Shown: in pieces, positions 1 to 10,735 of the stretch
How positions within the stretch are numbered: the first letter of the stretch is position 1
Layout of the letters: every line of letters begins with the position of its first letter
Assembly: GCA_039519185.1 (NCBI GenBank)
Contig: CM076854.1
Coordinates: forward strand, 18,449,192-18,513,191
Direction of reading: 5' to 3'
DNA from: Astragalus membranaceus
Taxonomy: Eukaryota > Streptophyta > Magnoliopsida > Fabales > Fabaceae
DNA: 64,000 bases
Position numbers and translations under genes: made by a program
The notes under the pieces: model-generated
What the model saw: the letters and a program-made list of their open reading frames with translations, nothing else
What the model was told of the DNA's origin: nothing
Databases searched by the model: none

Positions 1-460
1 TTTGAAGCAACCAATGTGTCTTGTTGAGGTGTGCAACCAATTTGTGCGCATATCACCAATGTGTCTGATTCCGTTAATTTCAGATATCCCGAGACTTAAT
101 TATAAGGTGTATTGTTTGAAGCAACCTTTTATATTCATAATCTGTCTTTTTGAATTTGCTCTATCGACAGGCTGCAGGCGTCAAGCGTATTCTTTTCTGT
201 GGTGTAGGGAGGGACTGGATAAATTCCTAAACGCCGCGAGTGATTCACCTCAAATGTGTGGATAAAGTGCGTAAAATAAGTCTATGTTGTAATAGTTTTT
301 TGTTTTTGATATCCTTTTGTGCTTTTCAATAAACTTGTTGATCCCTTTTCCAATTTATCTTTATGTTATGTTTAGGTTCTTTTACTGTTCATGAATTGGC
401 TTTTCTAGTTATTTTATTCTCGTACTCATTCATCCATCTTTTTGTTGGTCGTAGGCAAGG
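1..460. other. Unassigned AT-rich sequence
   Basis: I see no recognisable gene here. An 87-codon open frame exists, but its translation has no family signature and begins at the window edge. Short phrases recur within it (caaccaatgtgtc at the start, then similar words about 45 bases on), which suggests a decayed repeat. It may belong to the body of the CACTA element that ends at 5120. Confidence 0.5.
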
Positions 461-461
461 T

Positions 462-660
462 AGACAGGAGCGCGCTCCGGAGCGTAGGAGCGGACGCTCT
501 TACGAACCTATGGGGGCCCAGCGCTCTCGTTCCACGTAAAAGCGCAATCTGCATAGGAGCGGCAGGAACGGTGTCAGGAGCGATCAGGAGCGTAGAAGCG
601 TACAAGAGCGACGTGGAGCGGTGGGGAGCGGTGGGTCGGGTCCGTTCCTGTCAAAGCGCA
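462..660. repeat. GC-rich cluster of GAGCG words
   Basis: In AT-rich surroundings this stretch is GC-rich. It repeats the pentamer GAGCG, usually as AGGAGCG or GGAGCG, about a dozen times at irregular spacing, with a few inverted CGCTC copies. The overlapping open frame looks like a by-product of the repetition. It could be a decayed short tandem repeat or subterminal transposon repeats. I see no coding signature. Confidence 0.5.
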
Positions 661-774
661 AATGGCTGTCTGAAACGCGTGAGAAAAGTGTTTTTATCGT
701 GGAGAAGATGAAGGAATAGTATTTTCTGTGCACACTTACTACTGTGCCCTTGTCTTTTAAACGTAAAATGACTT

Positions 775-895
775 TCCAGCCATTACTTAAAGTGATACAG
801 CATGTTAAAGTGAGTTCTGTTTCTGTATTCACAGCCTGTTAAAGTGATACAGCTGTTCACTTTTTGCTCAGTGGGTTAACTTTTTGCTGTATCAC
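775..895. repeat. Small inverted and direct repeats
   Basis: The word AAGTGATACAGC occurs twice on the plus strand and its complement GCTGTATCAC once further right, with GTTAAAGTGA and GTTCACTTTTTGC variants between. The arms could fold into an imperfect hairpin. No gene is associated. This may be a MITE remnant or a transposon subterminal region. Confidence 0.4.
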
Positions 896-1018
896 TGTAC
901 TTTCTACCAAAACTTCCATTTTCTTTACATTTTTTTTCTTCTTTTTCTTATATATATCGTATATAATATAGCTTAGTATGTCATTCTTGTATTTTTTTTG
1001 CTGTAAATTAGTTTTTTA

Positions 1019-1020
<2 letters not shown>

Positions 1021-1102
<82 letters not shown>

Positions 1103-1103
1103 C
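1021..1103. repeat. (TA)n followed by (GA)n microsatellite
   Basis: A run of about 28 TA dinucleotides passes directly into about 12 GA dinucleotides. It is a compound simple-sequence repeat typical of plant intergenic or intronic DNA and is probably length-polymorphic. Confidence 0.97.
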
Positions 1104-1469
1104 GTTTTTCATTTAATTATAGTTTTTTATCTCTATTTATATGTTTTAATATGCATATATATACTAGTTGGAAAGGAGCTTTGAGGTTTTGCTGGGAGGG
1201 ACAGCCATTCTCAACACTGTCTTTGAAAGCTATGGACCGTGGGCTGGTGGCCTTGGGTGAGTCACAAATTGATTGCTTGAGTTTGTTTTTATTTTTTCTT
1301 CCCATTGCTGATTGGATTTAATGTTTATTTCCTTCATGTTTTGGTTGGTTCTTTGATATAGGTTGCTGAGGGGAAGATGCCACTCATACCATCCAAAGGG
1401 TACTGTGATGAATTGATAATGTTTTATCAATAATAGTTGCAGTGGCATTTAAGAAACTGATGCCATTAT

Positions 1470-1812
1470 TGTTTATGCAGAGAGGAGATATCCAAGTACA
1501 AGGAGCTTGATCCATCAGATCGTTTACTACTGCTTTCTTTCAGGTGTTACTACTCCATCTGCCAGATTCTTAGTGCCTCAGTCTATCATCACCGATGCAA
1601 CGACTATCACTACTACTCAAAAGACACCAAATGTACTCTCAGTTCCTCCGTCCATCAATGAAGAGAATGGAAACTTCTCAACATTTGTGATGAGTGTATC
1701 TAACAGAAAGAGAAAATACACTGAAGCAATTGATGCCACTTCAATTGGAAAGAAATCTTGTGGCAGATCATCTAGCGGGAAAATTCCTGTCCGAGGTATA
1801 ATTATTTCCTAG
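1470..1812 (+). pseudogene. Exon-like fragment, unrecognised protein
   Basis: After a polypyrimidine tract and an AG at about 1480 there is an open stretch whose translation is Ser/Thr-rich and ends in a basic segment containing NRKRKYTEAID and KKSCGRSSSGK. A possible splice donor (GTATAAT) follows at about 1795. The basic stretch could be nuclear targeting or DNA contact, but I do not recognise the family. It lies upstream of the bZIP exons on the same strand and may be a piece of the same captured or decayed gene, or of another. Confidence 0.35.
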
Positions 1813-2029
1813 CTTGTACAACTAATAAGTATACATTCTAATCTTCATGAAGTCATTGATTACATTTTTGTTCTATATCAGATCAAAACACATCGCCATA
1901 ATCAAACAATGTTGTTAATAAGCAAACAGTTTCTCAGCCTTCTTCTGTGGTTCTTACAGGTACAATAGTAGTATACAAGTACGTACCTTGAATGCAGTGG
2001 TCGTGAGCTATTTTTGTCGGATGCTAGCT

Positions 2030-2105
2030 TGTTTGTGGATGATGATGAAGCATATGACAAGTACGTACCAAAGAGAACCAGAATCTGATGAGGTTGAACA
2101 GAAGG
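2030..2105 (+). other. Possible exon ending at a consensus splice donor
   Basis: An acidic, charged open stretch ends in CAGAAG followed by GTAAGT, a strong plant 5' splice site. It lies between the unrecognised exon-like fragment and the bZIP exons on the same strand. No family assignment is possible. It may be an exon of the transcript that later contains the bZIP region, or coincidental. Confidence 0.25.
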
Positions 2106-2625
2106 TAAGTCTTTTCTTCATGCCTGTCTCTGCATAGTTTGAATGCCTATTTTCATGGATACAGTCAAAATTCTTAGAAGCAGCCTGGTGAATGCAATTC
2201 TAAGACAAATGATGCTGGGTTGTTTCCATTCACAATAAAAGCTGCAATGTAGCTGGAATTTTGCGGCTTTTAAAAATCAGAATTGCAAACGCAAAGAAGT
2301 TTTATGATTTGGCCAAAAATTCCCTTTTCAACAAAACACTGTAAATAAACTATTATTGTCGGATAATTAAGTTTTTTTTTGGTCATATACATATAAGCAA
2401 TTGATATATTTGTATGATGCACCAAGCAGGTTTTGAGAACTGGTACATGCTATAGTTTGATAAACTGTTTTAGTGCTATTTTAAGTATATCTTAATTTTT
2501 ATGTTTTGTCAGTCTTTATGCTGTTAATAACTGGACTTTGTGTCAATGGTTTTGATAAGTGGCAATAACAAAAGGTAAACTTTAAATTGTAAATGATAAA
2601 CACTGATAATATTTTTGGGCAACAG

Positions 2626-3311
2626 GATATGGGCAAATAGGCAGTCTGCAGCAAGATCAAAAGAGAGAAAGATGCGCTACATTGCTGAGCTTGAAAGGAA
2701 GGTGCAGACATTGCTAACGGAAGCAACGTCTTTGTCTGCACAATTAACTCTCTTGCAGGTATTGACTTTTTCCTTGTTATTTAGGCATTGTATGTTGTGC
2801 TACTACTACTAAGTAAAGCTAAAATGTTTCTGAACTCAGTGCTCTAATTCTATCTTTGAAAAACTCTTTATAGACTAGTTTAGGGAATATGATCTATGTA
2901 TGTAATATCTTGGTTGCAACTTACACTATAATATGAACTATCTTGCTTGCAACTTACACTATGATATGACTTATGTTGGCTTTCCCCCATTTATTAGTCA
3001 TGCCTTAGATGAAGGTGCATGTTTAGAAGAAGCTAGATGCAAAGTTGTTTTTTGTTGGGTTGGTTTTTTGGTTGAATAAAGGTGCATGTTCATGATTTTG
3101 TTTTTACAGACATGTAAGCATGAGCATATATAAGGTAGTACTAATATTATGAGAAATAATTTACTCTCATCTTGTAGCTTTAAATGATGCGTTAAAGGAG
3201 GAAATTCAGCATTTGAAGATACTGACTGGGCAAGCTATGCCACCTAATGGAGGACCTATGATGAACTTCAATTCTTTTGGAGGGGGGCAGCAGTTCTATC
3301 CCAACAATCAT
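2626..3311 (+). pseudogene. bZIP transcription factor fragment (group I, VIP1/RF2-like), two exons
   Basis: Exon 2626-2758 lies between a CAG acceptor and a GTATTG donor. It encodes the basic region and first leucine heptads: the invariant N-x7-R spacing is seen in ANRQSAARSKERK, followed by MRYIAELERKVQ and LSAQLTLLQ. Exon 3178-3311 encodes ALNDALKEEIQHLK and a Gly/Pro/Asn tail with FGGGQQFYPNN, which matches the end of the zipper and downstream region of group I plant bZIPs. The family normally has a further zipper exon between these two, and I cannot find it in the 420-bp gap. The residue before the conserved ANRQ is Trp where Leu is usual. The activation domain is absent. No full frame can be assembled, so this is a gene fragment, possibly carried by the CACTA element ending at 5120. 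Confidence 0.82.
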
Positions 3312-4689
3312 TGTATAACTTCTATGCTTAATTTTTTTTGTTCTGACTGGTTTTCTTTATCTACTTTTGGATTGATGAAAAAATGACACTTGATGATTGT
3401 ATGATCAAATGCTTGGAAAATTGTTCATGTTCAGCTTATGCAAGCTTAAACACAAGTGGAGAAAAAAGAGTAATATATTAAGGTTCTCTGGTTTTGTGTG
3501 GCATAACAATGAGGTAATTACTACCCCCTAAAAAGAATAAAAAACAATACTCATAATATGCAATATCATATAGAACGACCGAAGGGTTTTGTTGATTTGT
3601 ATGTACAATTTTCTTTTTCTTTTGTTGCTATTCTTTTGAAGTTGTCTTCCAAATTTTTTTAAATCTGAATATTGTTGCTACAGGAAAAGCAACTGATTAA
3701 CAACATATAAGCGGTGAATTTTTTATAAGCGGTGAATTTTTTATCCGATATTACTGGAAAAATTGTTAATTGAATTGAATAAGAAAAGGTTAACATAAGG
3801 CACTAGTGGCTTTAGTGTTCTCTTTCTGAGTTTTTTGCTTGTTATGCTTCTTGGTAAGATGGTGACTCTCCACTCAAGTGTTGCTTTGTTTTTCAATTTC
3901 ACCATTATTTCCACAATTGCTGTTGTTATATTTTGTTAAATGTGTTTAGTTTCCTGGAAATAACTCTGATTTCTTATGGCTTTCAACTTTCAGGTATGGG
4001 GCTTGAAGAACAAAATCTGTGCAAGTAAGGATGTCGATAGTGCCGATCAACAGGGGTCGAGAAAACAGCGGCTCCAACTCTTCGCGGCTCCAACTCTTCG
4101 CTGTCTCTATGGGATCCATTCATGGATTTCTTCCCTGACTTCGAAAGTGAGTGAATCACAATTCAACCAAGTCCCGAACATTGAATTGGATGAAATCATG
4201 AAGGTATTTATTCTCCAATGTAAATTTGAAATCTGATTATACTACTAAGTGATTGAAATCACTGAGATTATTGAAATTGTATTTGTAGGAGGATTGAAAC
4301 CAAGTACAATGATTTCTACACGTGTGCTCATGGTGGGAGGATTGTGAGTATCAATTTCAAAGTAGAATATAAATTTGATTTTTTGTTAAGACTTGTAAGT
4401 ATGCCAGAATCTGTTTGTTGTATACGATGAATTTAAGTGTAGAATGTGATGAATTTAAGTGTAGAATTCTGTTTGTTGTAATTTAAGTGCAACTTTAAGT
4501 GTAGAATTCTATTTGGATGTACTTGTGCAACTTTAAGTGCAACATTTTGTACTTTTAATGTAATTTAGTTTTGAATGTACTTTTGTACATTTGTCTGTTG
4601 GTTTTGCTGGTATATATGCAGGGAGAACGACCAAAATTCGTATAACTAGGGTCTATGTAGGGAGATAAAACCAAAATTTGAAAAAAAAA
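3312..4689. other. AT-rich stretch with one exon-like open frame and a short duplication
   Basis: No clear gene. An open frame at 3976-4236 contains a perfect tandem duplication of a 16-17 bp GC-rich word (cggctccaactcttcg, about 4070-4102) and could be a captured exon, but its product is unrecognised. Around 4440-4540 short phrases (gaatttaagtgtagaa, caactttaagtg) recur irregularly. The stretch runs into the subterminal repeats of the CACTA end. Confidence 0.4.
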
Positions 4690-5120
4690 AAAAACTTTTA
4701 AAGTCGGGCGCAATAATGCTTGACTTTAAAACAGACTTAAGAAGTCATGCAAGAATAAATGCTTGACTTTAAATCATACTTACGAAGTCAGGCAAGAATA
4801 AATGCTTGACTTTAAATCATACTTACGAAGTCAGGCAAGAATAAATGCTTGACTTTAAATCATACTTACGAAGTCAGGCAATAATAAATGCTTGACATTA
4901 AAACAGACTTAAGAAGTCAGGCGAAATAAATGCTTGACTTTAAAATAGACTTACGAAGTCATGCGAAATTAATGCTTGACTTTAAATCAGACTTACGAAG
5001 TCAGGCTATCGCTTGACTTTAAAACTCCTGACATACAAAGTCGACTTAATAAAAGTCAAGCGGGCGCCTGACTTTAAATCCCCTTTTCGCCTGACTTTAA
5101 ATCCCTTTTTTGCACTAGTG
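4690..5120. mobile_element. CACTA element A, right terminus with subterminal repeats
   Basis: The segment ends in TTTTTTGCACTAGTG, so read inward on the minus strand it starts CACTAGTGCAAAAAAGG, a CACTA (En/Spm) terminal inverted repeat. Inside it are about nine alternating copies of AAGTCAGGC and GCCTGACTTT-type words, including near-perfect tandem units of about 43 bp at 4743-4920. Such subterminal arrays are where the element-specific protein (TNPA in En/Spm) binds. The arrangement matches the right end of CACTA E near 41690-41975. No partner left end is recognisable upstream, so the element probably begins outside the window and may contain the bZIP fragment. Confidence 0.8.
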
Positions 5121-5446
5121 GCATCAACTTTGGGCTAACTTAATTGTATTAGGTGTGATAGGTGTGTTTAGTCTCACATCCCCTAAAGATATGATCTATG
5201 TAATGTTTATAAAACTTGGACACCTCTCTTTACAAACCAGTTTTGTGGGCATTAGTTATGCCCTAAGCCCAAATTTTAATATGGTATTAAATTATATTCT
5301 AGATTTGTTGTTAGGCCACGCCTTTGGCCCAATGGGTTTGGGCGTGATGGGGTGTGTTAAAGAATTCACCTCACTATCTTCAAGCTCTTATGCATTACAT
5401 AAATGTTGATCGGATACACCATTCTAATAACTCGAGGTTAAACCAT
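5121..5446 (+). repeat. Dispersed LTR-like repeat, copy 1
   Basis: This stretch is about 90 percent similar by eye to 15811-16104, and partly to 47714-47910. It contains AGTCTCACATC and GAGATATGATCTATG followed by ATGTTTATAAAACTTGG, which resembles the promoter-side motifs of plant short LTRs. It lies between the right end of one CACTA and the left end of another. Compared with copy 2 it has an extra phrase at about 5396-5433. The short open frames in it are not credible genes. Confidence 0.6.
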
Positions 5447-5640
5447 CACTAGTACAAAAACTAGAAAAGAATTGGAATATTTAAGTCGGACCCCTAATTG
5501 TCTGACTTAAAAGGTCAGCGCAGTGGCAATTTTGTAATAAGTATGAAAAAAGTTTTTGGCGCTCACCCTTTTAAGTCGTGCAAATTATTGCCTCATTTAA
5601 AAAGTTGATATTTTTAACATTTTCAACACTTTTTATTACC
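5447..5640. mobile_element. CACTA element B, left terminus
   Basis: It begins CACTAGTACAAAAACTAG and continues with palindromic AAGTCGGAC...GTCTGACTT words and the phrase GGCAATTTTGTAATAA, which CACTA E also has near 36430. It interrupts the repeat of 5121-5446 exactly after AAACCAT; the uninterrupted copy at 16100 reads AAACCATGCAAAC, so CAT is the expected 3-bp target duplication. No right end with a following CATGCAAAC is present, so the element is truncated. Confidence 0.75.
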
Positions 5641-5683
5641 ATCCTGTTTACCGTGGTTTTTGGTAAACACCGCTAGTTACACA

Positions 5684-5688
5684 TAAGT
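5684..5688. repeat. Target site duplication TAAGT (left)
   Basis: Five bases directly before the 5' LTR that are repeated directly after the 3' LTR at 14495-14499. This is the usual 5-bp staggered-cut signature of LTR retrotransposon integration. Confidence 0.95.
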
Positions 5689-6950
5689 TGTAACATCCGC
5701 AAAATAATTAATCGAATTATTTGGATGTTAACCCAATTGAATTAATTTAGTACTTGACTGGTAAATTTACCGAGTGCAAAAATTATTTATTGGTGGTCAT
5801 TGGATCGTTAACCGGATAATACGGACCAAGAAAGTTTTGGAATCGAAATAGGAGATTTCGATCAATATGGTAATTTGACCGCGTTACAATTATATATTAA
5901 TAAATATATATATATATGCGTGTAAGTGGGTGAGGAGAAAAGAAAGAATTTAATTAAGAAAGAAAGAAAAGAAAGGGGAGGCGAGAAACAGAGAAGGAGA
6001 AACAGAGAGAAGAAGAGAAAAAGAAAAGAAGAGAGAAAGAAAGGGGGAGGAAGAAGAAAGGGAAAAAGGGGGCACTTCCGCTCAACGAAACGACTTCCTT
6101 CCAACACGAAAAATGCTCAGCGTTATTTCCTCTTCGATTTGGTACCAAGATCTTCATCATCAACTCACTCTCTTTCACTTTGCCATTTTCGAATTTAAGA
6201 GCAAAATGGAGGTTTTTGTTGTTCAAGCGCAAAGGAAGGCTTTGGATGGTGTTTGGGAGCGAGCTCAAGGTGGATTACGCGAATATTGAAGTCCGATTTG
6301 GGGTTTATGAAGAATTAAAGGTTAGGGTTCAAAAATTTGGTTTATATGTGAATATGGGTGATTGGAGGTTGGAGTTAATGAATAGTAATTCCATGGGAGT
6401 TTTGTGATTGATTGTAGGTACAAGCTGTGGAAGCGGTTTTGTGTGTCGCCGGAACGTGCAATGATTTCGGGAATTCGGTGTTACGGTCGAAAGATTTCTC
6501 GAGGTCGAGTGGGAAGCTTTGGGAGCGGATACGGATGTCGCCGAAGCGTGGAATTAATTCGGGGAGCGTTCGTGCGGTTATGCCAGAAAAGCGTTTTCAC
6601 GGAAAGTTCGGTGTTTCGTGATTTTCATCACGATAGGTGAGTTTTACTCACGCTTAGGATTTTTATGTTTCGAATTAATTAATTAACTGTTTTACCGCTT
6701 TCGCTGGACTGGAATATTATTTGATAATCGAGTTTGAGAGATTTTGGGTTGAAAACCGATAATTGGAAAATATGTCGCGTTTTGATACAATTCGTTTAAA
6801 ATGAGTTTTTGATTGATTGTGTGACTTTGATTGAAACTGTTTTTATAGTTGTCAAAAATGTTTTCGATCGGAACAAAAATCGGAATTGAACGGAATCGCG
6901 GTTTTCGCGCGAAATCGCCAAAATCTGCCTTAACAGACCCCTTTCTGCCT

Positions 6951-7072
6951 GTTCGCGCGGAACTTGCGCTCCAGGCGCGACTTCAGCGCAGAATGACAGA
7001 ACATTCTGCCAGTTCGCGCTGAACTTGCGCTCCAGGCGCGACTTCAGCGCAGCTTGGCAGAATTTCAGCAAT
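6951..7072. repeat. 61-bp tandem duplication inside the LTR
   Basis: The phrase GTTCGCGC(G/T)GAACTTGCGC begins at 6951 and again at 7012. Each copy is followed by CCAGGCGCGACTTCAGCGC. The same duplication is present in the 3' LTR (13288-13409). The words are rich in CG sites and self-complementary GCGC cores. Confidence 0.85.
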
Positions 7073-7447
7073 AAAACACTGTTTTTCGTTTCGCGATAAC
7101 TTTTGATCCAGGAACCCGATTGAGGTGTTCTAAGATGCGTTGGAAAGCTTATTCAGAGGCCTAACTGAATATTCTATTTTTAAGGCAAAATGAACTGTTT
7201 TTGATATTGAAAATTGTGTCGAAAAGCGGTCAACTAGAGTGCGAGTGTGAACTTGGATTTTATAAAATGTGGATTAAAGTGTTTCATTGATTGTCTGATT
7301 TGATGGACCGTGGGTTCATAGTACTGTAGATATATGTTTATATATCGAGTTGGGTGACGACCCATGTGTAACATACTAGGCGGGGCAGTCATGATCCCCT
7401 TCCCTAGGCTCCATGCCAATAGGAGAATGTACTATTGGTAGGGGGGT

Positions 7448-7705
7448 TCACCGGGATTAGCGATGTTCCGCAGTCGGTGTTATGTTAAAGATTATTGTAC
7501 GATACACCGGGATTAGCAATGTTCTGCAGTCGGTGCCGTACTTTGTTTATTGTGCGATACACCGGGATTAGCAATGTTCTGCAGTCGGTGCCGCACTGTG
7601 TTTGTTGTACGATACACCGGGATTAGCAATGTTCTGCAGTCGGTGCCGTACTTTGTTTATTTTGCGACATACCGGGAGTAGCAATGTTTTGCAGTCGGTG
7701 TCGTG
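7448..7705. repeat. LTR minisatellite, five units of about 55-56 bp
   Basis: Each unit starts CACCGGGATTAGCAATGTT and contains GCAGTCGGTG, followed by a variable linker ending in GCGATA or ACGATA. The outer units are the most diverged (first: GCGATGTTCCG; last: GGGAGTAGC). The array is reproduced in the 3' LTR at 13785-14040 with the same variant order, as expected when both LTRs are copied from one template. Confidence 0.92.
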
Positions 7706-8159
7706 TTAATCTATAAAAGAGCTAATAAATGAACCGAGAGTGTTAGTAGGGGTCTCGGTAGAACTCACTGAGATTGTATCTCACTGTTTAATTGTTGTTG
7801 ATTTACAGAGAAACAGGGACAGCGGAAATCCAAGAGGCACGAGTAGGTTGAGCTCGGACTGGTTGCTGATAGCCTAGCTTTATGTTTAAGCTTATTTCCC
7901 TTCTGTTGTCTGTATTCTAAGACATTATGTATTTAAGGTATATCTTTCTTCCGCTTTCTTGTATGATACTGAATACTATAATTGCTGATGGTATATGGTC
8001 TGAGAACCATATTGTCTTGTTGTAAATAAGACTGTTTGAGTTATATTCAGCGAAAAATTTATAGTGATATTCAGTGTCTAAGCAGGAAATATATCTCTGA
8101 TGTGTTACTAATGTGCACTTGGGTATTTTTAATAAATAAAAATACCGGGGTGTTACAGT

Positions 8160-8171
8160 TGGTATCAGAGC
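8160..8171 (+). other. Primer-binding site for tRNA-iMet
   Basis: TGGTATCAGAGC lies two bases after the 5' LTR and is complementary to the 3' end of plant initiator tRNA-Met. This is the standard minus-strand primer site of Ty3/gypsy chromoviruses. It is intact, so the element could still be reverse transcribed in trans. Confidence 0.95.
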
Positions 8172-8289
8172 AGTTCGACCTAGTCGGACTTAGTTTAGGG
8201 TTGAGTCGATTCCTTGTTAGTCCTTTTTGTAATTACACTTGTGATGCTAAGAGACATTGAGCCTGATCAACTTAATACTTAGTGCATCA

Positions 8290-9273
8290 TAAGCGGAATT
8301 ATGACTGGATGACCAAGACGCAGTCCTCGACCAAAACCGGAATCTTCAACCAGTGCATCCTCAGGAAAGGTGACATGACGGTGGAAGAATACACCGCTAA
8401 GTCTGAGAAGTTGTCTCAGTTTTACCAAGTGGTAAAGTAAGCTTCGGATGACGAACGGAGAATGCAGAAATATAAGACGGGCATAAGTGTTTTTATGATT
8501 TATGGTCTCAGTTCTTATACTGCTACCAATTATGTTGCCTTAGTGTAATCAGCCTATGTCGCCGAGGATGATCTCATAGGAAATATGGGAAAGGAAAGGA
8601 GGTAGTTGAATTATCAGCTCCGAATGCAAAGTCCTAAGATAATTTCATCAAAGGAAAAGCAGATGTTGTTCTCTGATTCTTCAAAGGTCAGAAGAGGTTC
8701 TAACTGTGGAAAGCCTCACAGCGGTGATTGCAAGAGAAGACCTAATCGGTGCTATTATATAAATGCAGAGGGTCACTATGGTAAAGAGTGCCCCGTAAGG
8801 GAAAGTGCCAAGGAGTCACAAGCAGCTCCAAGACAAGGACGAGTCAACACTTTGAATGCTCAGACAGTTACAACTGCAGACAATCTACTGAGGGGTATGG
8901 GATCAGTTTTCAATAACTCTGTCAGTATATTATATGATTCGGGTGCAACCTATTGCTGTATATCCCGATCGCGTGTGAATCAGTTGGGATTAGCCTTATC
9001 ATCGCTATCCGAACCGATAACTATCTTAACTGCGGCTATGGGTCGTGTCCAGACCCAATCTTTGTGTCGGAATTGCCTACGTGTTATAGGAGACAGAAAT
9101 TTCGTGGAAGGATTATTTGTTTGCCTGTGAGAAGTGTGGACACCATTTTGGGTATGAATTGGATGACTGCAAATCATGTTGTAATCGACTGTGTTAATCA
9201 ACTACCAGTTTCTCTTCAGAATCAGTTGAATTGTCTAAGACAAATTCTGAAGCGGTTACCCAGTTCACCTTAG
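8290..9273 (+). pseudogene. Decayed gag C-terminus, zinc knuckle and protease
   Basis: Frames around 8330-8460 give a gag piece with KGDMTVEEYTAKSEKLSQFY and in-frame stops. 8606-9130 carries a damaged zinc-knuckle region (CGKPHSGDC then CYYINAEGHYGKEC; in the first the CCHC spacing is disturbed) and a retropepsin with the active-site motif LYDSGATYCCIS. A frameshift near 9115 moves the protease tail (VDTILGMNWM) to the frame of 8953-9273. Only about 120 bases separate the primer site from the gag piece, so the N-terminal half of gag is deleted. It would have been the 5' part of one gag-pol reading frame. Confidence 0.85.
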
Positions 9274-9544
9274 ACGGTCAATCCTCATTCCAAGGTGCGG
9301 AAGCACATGTTAGTATGTTATCTGCATCCACTGGAACTAGTATTAGATTTATCATCTGTACAAGTTGTGAATGACTTTTCGGATGTTCTCTGGATGTTTT
9401 TCACGATGAAGTTTCTTCTGAACCTCCAGAGCGAGAAGTAGAGTTTACTGTAGAATTGATTCCTGGCACGGGATCAATATCTATTGTTTCTTATTGAAGG
9501 TTTCTTGAGAATTAAAGGAAATAGAGTCTCAACTTGAAGAGTCG

Positions 9545-10730
9545 ATGTTAAAGAAATTCTGTCGACCGAGTGCTTCTCTAAGGAGTGCTCTGGTGTGGTT
9601 AATAGAAAGGAAAAATGGTAGCATGAGATCGTGCATTGATTATCGACAACTCAACAAAGTGACGATCAGGAATAAATATCCCTTACCAAGGATAGACTAT
9701 TTGCTTGAGCAATTTGAGGTGCTGCAGTGTTTTCAGAAATTGATCTGAGGTCGGGATATCATCAAATAAAAGTTAGAGCCTTAGATATTCCGAAGACAGC
9801 TTTCCGTACTAGGTATGGACATTACGAGTTCGTAGTGATGCCCTTCGGTTTGACTAATGCTCCAGCGGTATTCATGGATTACATGAACCGAGTTTTTCAT
9901 ACGTATTAGGATCAGTTTGAAGTCGTTTTCATCAATGATATCTTGATGTGCTCGAAAACCATTGAGGAGCATGTCCAACATCTCCTCATTGTTCTGAGTG
10001 CACTCCGAGAAAAGAATTTGTACGCGAAACCTCAGGAGTGTGATTTTTGGGTGCCAGAGTAAAGTCTTTGGGACAGATGATTTCCCAAGTCGGGAGTTTC
10101 TGTAGATCCCAGTAAGAAGGAAGCGGTGTTGAATGGGAGTGACCAACGTCAGTCACTGAAATCAGAAGTTTTCTAAGTCTAGCCGGTTACTATAAGAGAT
10201 TTGTTCAAGGGTTCTCACAGTTAGTTTTCCACTTACACGGTTAACTCGTAAGGGTCAACCGTTTACGCAGGGTGCTGATAGTGAAGAATGTTTTCAAGAA
10301 TTGAAGGTTTGGTTGACTTCTGCTCCAATCCTGATTCTTCCGGATCCGTCATTGGAATTTTAAATTTTCGATGACGCTTCGGGGAAGGGTTTAGGATGTA
10401 TTCTAATGCAAGGATCAACAAGTGGTGACTTAGGCGTCCAGACAATTAAGGTCTCATGAGAGGATTTATCCGACTCATGATTTGTAATTGGCATCGATTG
10501 TGTATGCACTGAAGATTTGGAGACGTTACCTGTATGGGTCTCGTTTCGAAGTCTTTAGTGATCACAAAAGTTTAAAGTGTCTGTTTGATCAGAGGAACTG
10601 AATAGCAGGCAGAGAAGTGTGTAGAATTCTGAAGGATTATGACTTCGGGTTGAAGTATTATCCAGGAAATCCCAATGTTGTAGCTGATGCGAGTAATAGG
10701 AAATCGCTCCACACGACAGAATTATGATGC
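9545..10730 (+). pseudogene. Decayed reverse transcriptase and RNase H
   Basis: RT motifs appear in sequence but in different frames: SCIDYRQLNKVTIRNKYPLP (9545-9748), FSEIDLRSGYHQIKV and MPFGLTNAPAVF (9727-9909), then a stop and VVFINDILMCSK. The usual FIDD active site reads FIND here, with Asn at 9934-9936 replacing a catalytic Asp. Downstream an RNase H remnant (DDASGKGLGCILMQG) and a YPGNPNVVADA-like end are broken by several stops. Even with the frames repaired the polymerase would lack an essential metal ligand. Confidence 0.88.
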
Positions 10731-10735
10731 ATTAG

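Larger units (their letters stand above)
5689..8157 (+). repeat. 5' LTR (2469 bp)
   Basis: The LTR runs from TGTAACATCC to GTGTTACA. It contains a TA-rich stretch (5890-5916), a purine-only GA-rich tract of about 140 bases (5931-6070), a 61-bp tandem duplication with GCGC-rich palindromic words (6951-7072), and five minisatellite units near 7448-7705. Such a long LTR fits Del/Tekay elements. The many short open frames on both strands are chance products of the GA-rich tract and repeats. Confidence 0.96.

Noticed and set aside
3801..3810. CACTAGTGGC as the left end of element A
   Set aside because: The bases after CACTAGTG do not match the right-end inverted repeat (CACTAGTGCAAAAAAGG), there are no subterminal repeats after it, and the preceding AGG does not match GCA after 5120.
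4743..5010. Repeats of about 43 bp resembling a CRISPR array
   Set aside because: Plant CACTA subterminal repeats. The units are contiguous and end in a CACTA terminus.
5862..6268. Overlapping open frames of 81-104 codons on both strands (repeated at 12226-12605)
   Set aside because: They come from a purine-only tract inside the LTRs. The products are Lys/Arg/Glu- or Ser/Phe/Leu-only and have no domain.
7448..7705. Regular direct repeats of 55-56 bp resembling a CRISPR array
   Set aside because: The repeats are tandem without unique spacers, lie in both LTRs of a plant retrotransposon, and are a minisatellite.
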